Origin: Gammaproteobacteria bacterium
GTDB lineage: Bacteria; Pseudomonadota; Gammaproteobacteria; Pseudomonadales; Azotimanducaceae
DNA: 12,831 nucleotides
Direction: 5' to 3'
Assembly: GCA_003228415.1 (NCBI GenBank)
Contig: QIDL01000346.1
Coordinates: 1 to 12,831 of the forward strand
Shown: positions 1 to 6,192 of the stretch, piece after piece
Layout of the letters: every line of letters begins with the position of its first letter
How positions within the stretch are numbered: the first letter of the stretch is position 1
Made by a program: the position numbers and the translations under genes
The notes under the pieces: model-generated
Databases searched by the model: none
What the model saw: only the letters and a program-made list of their open reading frames with translations
Told to the model about the DNA's origin: nothing

Positions 1-107
1 CAGGTCGGTCGAACTTTTCATCTGGAACTCGAATGTGGAAATATGAGTCGGGTAATATCATACAAAAGGCCAGGCACGGGATTTATGCGGTTAAATGGGA
101 GAACGTT
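1..107. other. Upstream flank of the cupin gene
   Basis: This segment has no convincing gene of its own. The cupin reading frame stays open back to an ATG at 33, but that start has no good ribosome binding site. A TAATAT sequence at 53-58 resembles a -10 box, but no fitting -35 element is seen at 16-18 bases, so no promoter is claimed. The end of a gene lying further left cannot be recognised in 107 bases. Confidence 0.3.
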
Positions 108-572
108 GTGAAGCCGGCTATCGATGCAATGGCAATCAGGCCTGAATCCGGACACTCCGTGCCGGAACCTTTCAGCAGCACCCTGGGTGCCTACGAAGGG
201 AGGAGTCTGGGAGATCACTTTGGTTTGACGCAGTTCGGCGCGGCCCTGGAAATCCTGGAGCCGGGCTCTCAATCGGCGCTCCGGCACTGGCACACTCGAT
301 CCGACGAGTTGGTACTCATGCTCGAGGGAGAGCTGGTATTGAAAACCGATGATGGAGAGACTTTACTCAAGCCCTCGATGTGCGTTGGTTTCAAGGCGGG
401 TACCGAAAACGGTCACCATCTGGTGAATCGCTCGGAAGTTGCCGCAAAATTCCTGGTGGTGGGAACGCGAATCCACGGCGATAGAACCCACTACCCGGAT
501 GACGACTTTCAATGGCTGGTTGAGGAGGATGGCTCATGGCATGCGGCACAGAAAGACGGCACGATATATTGA
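108..572 (+). CDS. Small cupin-domain protein
   Basis: A single-domain cupin of about 154 residues that probably binds a metal in its beta-barrel; the substrate or ligand cannot be told from sequence. Cupin motif 1 is visible around G53-H60-x-H62-E67 and GELVL, and motif 2 as G101-group, H103 and N107, giving the usual two-His/Glu/His metal site. A longer reading from an ATG at 33 is open, but GTG 108 is preferred: TGGGAGA at 96-102 lies 5 bases upstream and the product then begins directly with the conserved-looking KPAIDAMAIRPE segment. The C-terminal HYPDDDFQW stretch is common in small stand-alone cupins. The 3' end overlaps the next gene by about 37 bases, suggesting translational coupling. 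No signal peptide is seen, so it should be cytoplasmic. The fold is secure; the function is unknown. Confidence 0.8.
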   Translation: MKPAIDAMAIRPESGHSVPEPFSSTLGAYEGRSLGDHFGLTQFGAALEILEPGSQSALRHWHTRSDELVLMLEGELVLKTDDGETLLKPSMCVGFKAGTENGHHLVNRSEVAAKFLVVGTRIHGDRTHYPDDDFQWLVEEDGSWHAAQKDGTIY

Positions 573-1303
573 AATCTCACAGTGGCTTGCGTTGGTCGGC
601 AACTCTCTCGGTAGTTGTTGCGATCGTTGCTGTATCCGTCGCTGCGGATCCAGAGAGGGGACCAAGGTTGCAACCGGAGACCTCCATGGGTCTGTACGCT
701 CCCGATCAACATGAACTATACGATGGGCGATTTGTTGTTTCGGGAGCAGACATTCACCAGGCTGGTGTACTGAATGATGAGTCTCCGTGGGATCATATGG
801 ATAACGATGCCTCTGACCTGCGGTCGGTGGCAGGCGTCGTTACCTTGGATGTCAACGAAAAGAAAAACTCGGGAACGTTCAGAGCAGAACTGCAACTCCC
901 CGAAGGTCGGTATGTGTTGGAACTCGAGCGCTTCCATGAATTTTCTCCTTGTCAGGACGGCGGGATTGCGGCGTTTCTGTTCGAGCATGGAAACTCCGGC
1001 TGCGGCGATTCGAACTGGCCGAAGAGTCTTCTGTATGTTGCCGGTTGGGGATACGGACATGTTTCCCTCAACGGTAAGAGGATATATGAGGACTACGAAA
1101 TACACTTCATGGTGACGCAGGGTATGCGGGATCGAGAGACACTGGAGGTGCTGCTCGAGCCCGGCTCTGGTGAAGCGGGTTCGGTGAATCCCGCTTCTCA
1201 ACAATTGGATTTCTACATCCGCAGCCCGGAACGCAACGAAAGCAACCATCCCGATCGTGAAATTTTTGACCACTTTTTCGCAATGGAGGTGACGTGGCGC
1301 TGA
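536..1303 (+). CDS. Secreted protein of unknown function
   Basis: I do not recognise a family. From ATG 536 the product has 255 residues, with a basic N-terminus, a hydrophobic core at about 21-36 (SATLSVVVAIVAVSVA) and a probable signal peptidase I site after A37, so the mature protein would be periplasmic or extracellular. The rest has alternating short hydrophobic strands and many Gly/Asp turns, suggesting a beta-sandwich. C139 and C156 are the only mature cysteines and could pair as a disulfide. The start is supported by GAGGAGG at 522-528, seven bases upstream. An in-frame TTG at 569, overlapping the cupin stop, would give a shorter and more typical signal peptide, so the start is not fully settled. 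The stop lies 10 bases inside the following VOC gene. It may be a ligand-binding or carbohydrate-associated export, but that is only a guess. Confidence 0.72.
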   Translation: MACGTERRHDILKSHSGLRWSATLSVVVAIVAVSVAADPERGPRLQPETSMGLYAPDQHELYDGRFVVSGADIHQAGVLNDESPWDHMDNDASDLRSVAGVVTLDVNEKKNSGTFRAELQLPEGRYVLELERFHEFSPCQDGGIAAFLFEHGNSGCGDSNWPKSLLYVAGWGYGHVSLNGKRIYEDYEIHFMVTQGMRDRETLEVLLEPGSGEAGSVNPASQQLDFYIRSPERNESNHPDREIFDHFFAMEVTWR

Positions 1304-1785
1304 GGGGTGCACCGTATCTGTGTGGCATCGATCATATCTATCTTTCGGTGAGCGACTTCCGTCGATCGGAGGAATTTTACGATGCCGTCATGGCTGCCCT
1401 GGGATTACACAAAGACGACACGGCGATCGGTGGTGAGCCCCACGCTCATTACCTGGCACCGACGTTTCAGCTGACGATACGTCCGGCCCGCTCGGATCGC
1501 GCTCATGATCCTTATGCGGCAGGGCTCCATCATCTGTGTTTTCAGGCTGAAAACATTGCGGCCGTTGATGCCAGTTATGAAATCCTCCGGAAAACGGGTT
1601 GTTCCCCCAGCCCGCCCGATTACTACCCACAATACAACCCCGAGTACTATGCGACCTTTTTTGAGGACCCGGATGGATTGAGGTTGGAGATCGTCAATCG
1701 CACCGGGTACCGTCGGCAGCTCGCGGATCGCTGGCAGGAACTCGATCGATTTCTGAATCCGCTTGCGGAGTTGGATGATGAGTGA
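1294..1785 (+). CDS. VOC-family (glyoxalase/dioxygenase fold) protein
   Basis: A protein of 163 residues from the vicinal oxygen chelate superfamily, which covers glyoxalase I, bleomycin-type resistance proteins and extradiol dioxygenases. Two beta-alpha-beta-beta-beta halves are visible: the first opens with GIDHIYLSVSD (H14), the second with GLHHLCFQ (H79/H80) and ends with FFEDPDGLRLEIV (E132). H14, H79 or H80, and E132 are the likely metal ligands. GTG 1294 is chosen because GGAGGT at 1285-1290 sits just upstream, with an unusually short spacing of 3 bases. The start lies inside the last codons of the secreted-protein gene, so the two are probably coupled. Substrate is not predictable; a lyase, isomerase or dioxygenase acting on a small organic molecule are all possible. 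No signal peptide, so cytoplasmic. Confidence 0.85.
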   Translation: MALRGAPYLCGIDHIYLSVSDFRRSEEFYDAVMAALGLHKDDTAIGGEPHAHYLAPTFQLTIRPARSDRAHDPYAAGLHHLCFQAENIAAVDASYEILRKTGCSPSPPDYYPQYNPEYYATFFEDPDGLRLEIVNRTGYRRQLADRWQELDRFLNPLAELDDE

Positions 1786-1821
1786 CTTGCGGCTTACATC
1801 CCGGCACAAGGTAGAGACTGA

Positions 1822-2655
1822 ATGGAACTGACCATCGTAGATGTTTTCGCGGAACGACCCCTTGCAGGAAATCAACTCGCCGTCGTGCGTGATGCCCGGG
1901 GACTGAGCACCGAGGCGATGCAGGACATTGCTCGGGAAATGAACTTCTCTGAGACCACCTTTGTCATCAGCGAGGCCGACCGTAGAGCGACTGTGCGGAT
2001 ATTTACTCCGGAGTGGGAACTGCCGTTTGCGGGCCATCCGACTCTTGGTACTGCCTGGGTGCTGGCCCGGGGCGAAGGACTCTTCACCCTGGAGCTCGAG
2101 GTCGGTGCAGTGCCGGTCGAGTTCAGCGAAGGCCTGGGTTGGATGACCCCGCCGCCGGTCGCGTTGGGCGATTCCTTCGCGGCTGCCGATGCTGCCAGGC
2201 TGATCGGCCTCGAGGCGGCTCAGCTCGATGACAGCCATCCGATCAGATTCGCGGAAGTCGGGCCGAAGTTCCTTCTTATCGGGGTCAAAGATCTTGCTGC
2301 GTTAAGAGCGTCGAAACTCGACGAAGCGTTGCATCGGCAGTACCTGGACGAAGGTCTCGGTGTGCAGTGCGTGTTCATTTTTACCGCGGACTCATACACA
2401 CCCGACGCGGACTACGCCAGTCGGATGTACTTCCACTCCGGCAGCGTTCGCGAAGATCCGGCGACGGGTAGCGCCAACAGCGCGTTCGCCGCTTACCTCA
2501 AAGACCTGCGCGGAGGTTCGTTCGACGTGGTGGTGGACCAGGGTGTGGAGATGAAACGCCCTTCACGGCTGTATTTGAAAATCGGTCGAGACATCCAGGT
2601 GGGCGGAAAAACTCAGCTGATCGCCAGGGGTGAGTTCGCCTCCTCGATTATCTGA
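1822..2655 (+). CDS. PhzF-family isomerase/epimerase
   Basis: A full-length PhzF-fold protein (277 residues) with the two-lobed diaminopimelate-epimerase-like architecture. N-terminal lobe: VDVFAERPLAGNQLAVV, then NFSETTFV with the family's catalytic glutamate at E44, then PFAGHPTLGTA at 68-77. C-terminal lobe: GSVREDPATGSANSAFAAYL, with EDPATGSA at 211-218. In phenazine producers PhzF isomerises dihydro-hydroxyanthranilate, but no other phenazine genes are present here and most family members have other, mostly unknown, substrates. The name should therefore stay at family level. AAGGT at 1808-1812 precedes ATG 1822. The gap to the VOC gene is 36 bases, so it probably shares its transcript. 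The protein should be cytoplasmic. Family confidence is high, substrate unknown. Confidence 0.92.
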   Translation: MELTIVDVFAERPLAGNQLAVVRDARGLSTEAMQDIAREMNFSETTFVISEADRRATVRIFTPEWELPFAGHPTLGTAWVLARGEGLFTLELEVGAVPVEFSEGLGWMTPPPVALGDSFAAADAARLIGLEAAQLDDSHPIRFAEVGPKFLLIGVKDLAALRASKLDEALHRQYLDEGLGVQCVFIFTADSYTPDADYASRMYFHSGSVREDPATGSANSAFAAYLKDLRGGSFDVVVDQGVEMKRPSRLYLKIGRDIQVGGKTQLIARGEFASSII

Positions 2656-2690
2656 TCCCAATGGATCTCACGGGGTCAGACCATGTCCGG
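2656..2690. other. Convergent intergenic gap
   Basis: These 35 bases separate the convergent PhzF and sulfatase genes. The PhzF stop region forms a 5-bp inverted repeat (GATCC 2654-2658, GGATC 2663-2667, loop CAAT), but no T-run follows on either strand. It is not a convincing intrinsic terminator; termination here may be Rho-dependent or simply not visible. Confidence 0.3.
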
Positions 2691-4214
2691 TCACGACAGG
2701 CCCAGTCGGATGAGTTGTTCTTCCGGTGCGTTGAGTTCGCCCAGCGCGGTTCGCAGCAGATCCAGCATGCGTGATTCCGAGGGGGTCCCCAGAAGGTTCT
2801 CTGCTTCATCCGGATCGTTTACGAGATCGTAGAGGCAGTGCGAGTTCGGGGGATGGTTTGCGCACCAGTAGGGCAGCAAGTCACCGGGTCGAAACGGTTG
2901 GCGGATCACGGGGATTTCTGAACCCGGCATGAAATCCAGGTACGCATTCTTGTCTGGCATCGGCAGCTTCAAGCTCGGAAGCTGGGGAACCGGCATGGTC
3001 GACCAGCGGTTCGACCACATGGACAGAGGCAGGTTGTTGTCGCTCACCGAGCTGCGCGCGTATTTGTAGCGACCGTCCAGGACATGCACCCAGCGCCCGT
3101 AAACGCCGGAAACGGCCCACTCGCGAATCGAGGTGGCTGTTCCTTCGAGCAGCGGGAGCATGGATTCGCCGTGTATGGCATGTTCTGGCGTCACATTGAA
3201 CAGATCGCAAAGCGTCGCGTGAATATCCACGTTGGTGGTCAGCGCCGAGACTTCCTCGGTGGCTGCTCCGGGGTAGGCAATGAGCAGCGGTGTATGGGCC
3301 ATGGGTTGGTAGTGTGGCACGCCGGGCTTGCCGAAAATGTCCCGCTCACCCAGATAGTGGCCGTGGTCGGTGCAGACGATGACCGCGGTGTCATCCCACA
3401 GCTCGAGTTGATCCAGCGTGTCCATCACCTTGCCGAACCAGTGATCGATCATGCTGAGTTTGGAACCATAGTTGGCGCGGACGTGGTGCGCTTCGCGTTC
3501 GCTCAGCACACCTTGTTCGACCGTCTTTACCGAATAGGGCGGCCAGATCAGCAGCTCGCCGTCCCAGTCCGGATCGTAGCGATTGGCCCAGGGTTCGGGG
3601 GTGTCGAAGGGTTCGTGTGGGTCGAACTCGTCGACGAACAGCATGAATGGCGCGTCGTCGGCGACGCTGGTGTGCATGGTCAGCCAGTCGGCGGCTGCCT
3701 GCATGGTCTTGGGGCCGGGAAAGTCGGCTTCTTCCCGAAACCAGGTTCGGGACATATTGTAGTACTGACCGTGCCCAGCGCTGGCAGGGAGCGCCGGTGT
3801 ACCGAGCCACGAAGGATCGGGCCGGGTTTTCCAGGGATCGTTTTCATGGCCACGCACATAGTCCCAAGCTCGGAACTCCGTATGGTAGTTCTCCCCTCCA
3901 ACCTCAAAAAGATGTGGGTGGTCGGTGATCAACATGGTAGTGACGCCGTCGCGCCGCAGTGGTGCCGTGATCGGTTCTTCCCAGAGTTCGATAGACCCCC
4001 ATGGGCGCCACAGGAAGTCCATGCTGCCAACCAGAATATCGTGGCGGGCGGGCATGCAGGGCAATGAGCCCACGAAGTGATTGTTGAATCTGGTGGATCG
4101 AGCCGCGAACCGGTCCAGATTGGGAGTTTCGAACTCGTCACTGCCGTAACAGCCCAACATATGCCGATTGAGGCTGTCCAGGAGGATGACGATTGCGTTC
4201 TTGGGTCTTGGCAT
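2691..4214 (-). CDS. Sulfatase (formylglycine-dependent, alkaline phosphatase superfamily)
   Basis: A cytoplasmic-looking sulfatase or phosphonate monoester hydrolase of 507 residues that should hydrolyse a sulfate (or phosphonate) ester. The N-terminus NAIVILLDSLNRHMLGCYG gives metal ligand D13. C53-M-P-A-R57 is the C-x-P-x-R motif whose cysteine is converted to formylglycine; no formylglycine-generating enzyme is in the window. FVDEFDPHEPF (H200) and CTDHGHYLGE (D283, H284) supply further active-site and metal residues, and the YDLVNDPDEAENLLG motif near the end is typical of the family. An ATG at 4247 would add 11 residues, but ATG 4214 has AAAGGA at 4222-4227 seven bases upstream and removes a polar tail before the first beta strand. 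The first metal pair has Ser (S14) after D13 where classical arylsulfatases have a second Asp. There is no signal peptide, unlike most sulfatases acting on polysaccharides, so an imported small sulfate ester is more likely. Confidence 0.92.
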   Translation of the reverse strand: MPRPKNAIVILLDSLNRHMLGCYGSDEFETPNLDRFAARSTRFNNHFVGSLPCMPARHDILVGSMDFLWRPWGSIELWEEPITAPLRRDGVTTMLITDHPHLFEVGGENYHTEFRAWDYVRGHENDPWKTRPDPSWLGTPALPASAGHGQYYNMSRTWFREEADFPGPKTMQAAADWLTMHTSVADDAPFMLFVDEFDPHEPFDTPEPWANRYDPDWDGELLIWPPYSVKTVEQGVLSEREAHHVRANYGSKLSMIDHWFGKVMDTLDQLELWDDTAVIVCTDHGHYLGERDIFGKPGVPHYQPMAHTPLLIAYPGAATEEVSALTTNVDIHATLCDLFNVTPEHAIHGESMLPLLEGTATSIREWAVSGVYGRWVHVLDGRYKYARSSVSDNNLPLSMWSNRWSTMPVPQLPSLKLPMPDKNAYLDFMPGSEIPVIRQPFRPGDLLPYWCANHPPNSHCLYDLVNDPDEAENLLGTPSESRMLDLLRTALGELNAPEEQLIRLGLS

Positions 4215-4302
4215 CTGCTGATCCTTTGCCGGGCGACTGGATGACATGTCTCTGAACGGGTGCCGGTATTCTCAGGAGGGTGGGGAAAGTCCTGAAGATG
4301 TC

Positions 4303-4316
4303 GTTCGCCTGCGAAC
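4303..4316. repeat. 14-bp palindrome upstream of the sulfatase
   Basis: GTTCGC-CT-GCGAAC is a perfect inverted repeat with 6-bp arms. It lies about 90 bases upstream of the sulfatase start, in the space between the MarR and sulfatase genes. A dimeric regulator's operator is possible; no regulator for the sulfatase is assigned. Confidence 0.4.
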
Positions 4317-4324
4317 CGAAATCG

Positions 4325-4349
4325 ATGCGTTACGTATCATCGAACGCAT
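4325..4349. repeat. 7-bp inverted repeat with 11-base loop
   Basis: ATGCGTT at 4325-4331 is repeated inverted as AACGCAT at 4343-4349. It lies downstream of the MarR gene and upstream of the sulfatase on the same strand. The - strand copy is followed only by a short TTT, so it is a weak terminator candidate for the MarR gene; an operator for the sulfatase is an alternative. The 4215-4404 gap holds no gene I can support. Confidence 0.35.
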
Positions 4350-4404
4350 GCGACTCGACCTACGGCCCGCTGTCAGCGGACCGGATTCTGAAAGCGCTCC
4401 CGAT

Positions 4405-4881
4405 TCAGCCGTTCGCGACGCTGCGCTTTCTGCCGGGGGGATGGCGGTCCCCGATTACGCCGCCCCAATCGGTCATCAACGCCCGGCGTAAATTGCTGAC
4501 GGTCTCGTAACCCAGCCGCATGGCCAGCGCCTGTTCCGATTGGCGCAGGGTGGCGAGAGCCGCGTTGATCAGTTCCGAGCCTTTTTCGCTGAACACGATA
4601 CGATTGGCACGGCGATCGTTGGGATCGGGAATCTGGGTGACCAGATCTTCTCTTTCGAGCTCGTTGATTTGCTGTTGAATCGCCTGACGCGACACACCCA
4701 GAACTCTCGCCAACTCGGCGGCACGCGTGATGCCGTCGGAAATGTTGATCAGAATCATGGTTTGCGTGCGCGTTCTGGGCGCGTAACCGGCTTGCTGAAG
4801 GCCGTTCTGGAGGCTCTCGTCCATCCAGTAGTAGGCGCGGAGCAGGCCGCGCATCAGCAGTTCGGGTGGTTGATCTTCCAT
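4405..4881 (-). CDS. MarR-family transcriptional regulator
   Basis: A winged helix-turn-helix regulator of 158 residues, full length for the family. A dimerisation helix region leads in (LLRAYYWMDESLQNGLQQAG), followed by the DNA-binding core RAAELARVLGVSRQAIQQQINELEREDLV (about residues 53-81). The wing has the hallmark DPNDRRANRIVFSEKG (86-101), containing the conserved D-x-R-R/A pattern, and a C-terminal dimerisation helix follows. A longer frame opens at 4959, but ATG 4881 is preferred because GAGGGA lies about 7 bases upstream and the protein then begins just before the first conserved helix. It is divergent from the CoxG/Mo-hydroxylase operon, and inverted repeats resembling MarR operators lie between them. 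The likely role is a ligand-responsive repressor of that operon and of itself; this is inferred from position, not shown. Confidence 0.9.
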   Translation of the reverse strand: MEDQPPELLMRGLLRAYYWMDESLQNGLQQAGYAPRTRTQTMILINISDGITRAAELARVLGVSRQAIQQQINELEREDLVTQIPDPNDRRANRIVFSEKGSELINAALATLRQSEQALAMRLGYETVSNLRRALMTDWGGVIGDRHPPGRKRSVANG

Positions 4882-4964
4882 ATCAATCCCTCTGGCTCTG
4901 ACGCGAATCGTTGGAAACTGGCAACGTCCTCGGACTCGATGCCGGCTATTGTTTCGCAAAGGAT

Positions 4965-4985
4965 GTTGTCAGGCAACCTTATAAT
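4965..4985 (+). promoter_or_regulatory. Candidate promoter -10 box with MarR-type operator
   Basis: GTTGTCAGGCAAC at 4965-4977 is an imperfect palindrome (10 of 12 paired positions match) resembling the E. coli MarR consensus TTGCC-NN-GGCAA. It is followed at once by TATAAT at 4980-4985, a perfect -10 hexamer pointing toward the CoxG/Mo-hydroxylase operon. No good -35 is found at 16-18 bases (CAAAGG at 4957-4962), as is common for regulated promoters. A bound dimer would cover the -10 to -35 spacer, consistent with repression. This leaves a 5' leader of about 130 bases. The assignment to the local MarR protein is inference. Confidence 0.4.
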
Positions 4986-5050
4986 TTGTTCGCGTCCTGC
5001 GGGCCTCTCAGGGCAGCGGGCGACTACCTCAGCAGTTTCGTTGTCAGCCG

Positions 5051-5067
5051 TTGCCGATACCCGGCAA
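5051..5067. repeat. Second inverted repeat in the divergent region
   Basis: TTGCCG (5051-5056), spacer ATACC, CGGCAA (5062-5067) is a perfect 6-bp inverted repeat whose arms share the TTGCC/GGCAA core of the upstream palindrome. A further GTTGTCAG at 5040-5047 repeats the left part of the 4965 element. It may be an additional operator in the leader of the CoxG operon, or a small hairpin in its mRNA. The rest of 4882-5118 shows no gene I can support. Confidence 0.4.
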
Positions 5068-5118
5068 TCATGCGACCCTTAGCGGCCCACTTGATACGCG
5101 GTTGGGAAGGGAGGACGA

Positions 5119-5688
5119 GTGGAGCAATCCGGTGAGTACCGCGTTCAGGCGGGGCTCGATCAAGTCTGGCAGGGCTTGAACGATCCGGAAATCCTGGCAC
5201 GCTGCATCGATGGCTGTCTGACCATGGAAAAGACCTCAGAGGATCGCTTCGAAACAACTGTGAAGGCCAGAATCGGGCCGGTGAGCGCGACTTTTCACAC
5301 CGTACTCGAACTCACAGAAGTCGTTGCACCCACCCGATATACCATCAATGCCAGTGTCACAGGTGGCGCCGCCGGATTCGCCAGGGGGACTGCGCAAGTC
5401 AGACTTTCAGAAGACCCGGACCGTTCGGGTGCCACCATGCTGCGCTATGCGGTCAAAGCCAATGTGGGCGGTAAACTCGCTCAGGTTGGCTCGCGTCTGA
5501 TCGATGGCGCCGCTCGCAAGATGGCAAATGACTTTTTCGCGGCGTTCGGCGAGGAAATAAGCGGCGAGGTGCCCGTGGCGACGGGAGCAAACGCGCCGGA
5601 GGTCGAACGGTTTGAGGCCAGCGGCCAGTGGAAAATTTGGTTGATCGTCTTTGCCGCGCTGGCTATAGGCGTGATTTTGGCGCTCTAG
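5119..5688 (+). CDS. CoxG-like SRPBCC protein with C-terminal membrane anchor
   Basis: A 189-residue member of the CO dehydrogenase subunit G (CoxG) family in the SRPBCC/START-like lipid-binding fold. The family pattern is clear: V-W..LNDPEILARCIDGC near the N-terminus, a Gly-rich central part (GGAAGFARGTAQVRL, about 82-96), and the helix GGKLAQVGSRLIDGAARKMANDFFAAF (117-143). A linker then leads to a hydrophobic C-terminal helix (about 171-189), WKIWLIVFAALAIGVILAL. In characterised systems CoxG-type proteins tether a molybdenum hydroxylase to the membrane and help pass its electrons to quinone; the tail here fits that role. GTG 5119 is preceded by AAGGGAGG at 5107-5114. It is the first gene of the operon, 10 bases before the iron-sulfur subunit gene. 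coxG is a family-level label only, because the partner large subunit is not a form I CO dehydrogenase. Confidence 0.88.
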   Translation: MEQSGEYRVQAGLDQVWQGLNDPEILARCIDGCLTMEKTSEDRFETTVKARIGPVSATFHTVLELTEVVAPTRYTINASVTGGAAGFARGTAQVRLSEDPDRSGATMLRYAVKANVGGKLAQVGSRLIDGAARKMANDFFAAFGEEISGEVPVATGANAPEVERFEASGQWKIWLIVFAALAIGVILAL

Positions 5689-5698
5689 AGGAACGAGA

Positions 5699-6175
5699 AT
5701 GAAAGTTTCACTTACAGTTAATGGTGATCGTCACGAACTGGATGTTCCGGAGAATACCCTGCTCGTCGAGATCATCCGTGAACGTCTGGGACTTACCGGT
5801 ACCCACATCGGTTGCGACACCTCTCAGTGTGGTGCCTGTACCGTGCACATGAACGGGCGGACGGTGAAATCCTGCAGCCTGCTCGCAGGTCAGATAGACG
5901 GCGCGGAAATTACGACCATTGAGGGCATCGGTACGCCGGAAGATCTGCATCCCATGCAGGCGGCCTTTCGGGAATGTCATGCACTGCAGTGCGGGTTCTG
6001 CACCCCCGGTATGATCATGCGTGCTATCGAACTGGTGGAACAGACACCCGAGTTGGATAACAAGGCGGTGCGGGAAGGTCTGGAAGGCAACATCTGTCGC
6101 TGCACGGGCTATCACAACATCGTTGAAGCCGTACTGCACGCAGCACGCGTGCCGCAGTCAGCACGCGCCGAATAG
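5699..6175 (+). CDS. Molybdenum hydroxylase [2Fe-2S] small subunit (CoxS/CutS-like)
   Basis: The iron-sulfur subunit of a xanthine-oxidase-family enzyme, 158 residues and full length. The N-terminal plant-type ferredoxin domain carries C39, C44, C47 and C59 (GCDTSQCGACTVHMNG...SC), and the C-terminal helical domain carries C98, C101, C133 and C135 (QCGFCTPGM and NICRCTGYHNI). All eight cluster ligands are intact. It relays electrons from the molybdenum centre in the large subunit to the FAD subunit. AGAGGA at 5687-5692 overlaps the CoxG stop and lies 6 bases before ATG 5699. The next gene follows after 17 bases. It acts in the cytoplasm: no twin-arginine signal is present. Confidence 0.96.
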   Translation: MKVSLTVNGDRHELDVPENTLLVEIIRERLGLTGTHIGCDTSQCGACTVHMNGRTVKSCSLLAGQIDGAEITTIEGIGTPEDLHPMQAAFRECHALQCGFCTPGMIMRAIELVEQTPELDNKAVREGLEGNICRCTGYHNIVEAVLHAARVPQSARAE

Positions 6176-6192
6176 ATTCAGGAGAGGCGACC

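Noticed and set aside
1405..2238. - strand open frame of 277 codons across the VOC/PhzF junction
   Set aside because: It is antisense to two well-supported genes and has no family features.
1822..2655. Phenazine biosynthesis role for the PhzF-like gene
   Set aside because: None of the other phz genes is nearby, and the family is broad with mostly non-phenazine members.
2654..2667. GATCC-CAAT-GGATC hairpin as a terminator after PhzF
   Set aside because: The stem is only 5 bp, overlaps the stop codon and has no T-run.
3084..4067. Long + strand open frame (327 codons) opposite the sulfatase
   Set aside because: It lies wholly antisense to a sulfatase with intact motifs, shows no recognisable domain, and is an expected by-product of GC-rich codon usage.
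4246..4510. Two + strand frames (from 4246 and 4280) in the sulfatase/MarR gap
   Set aside because: Both run into the MarR gene on the opposite strand, have poorly spaced or no ribosome binding sites and no recognisable domain. A small unknown gene cannot be excluded, but is not supported.
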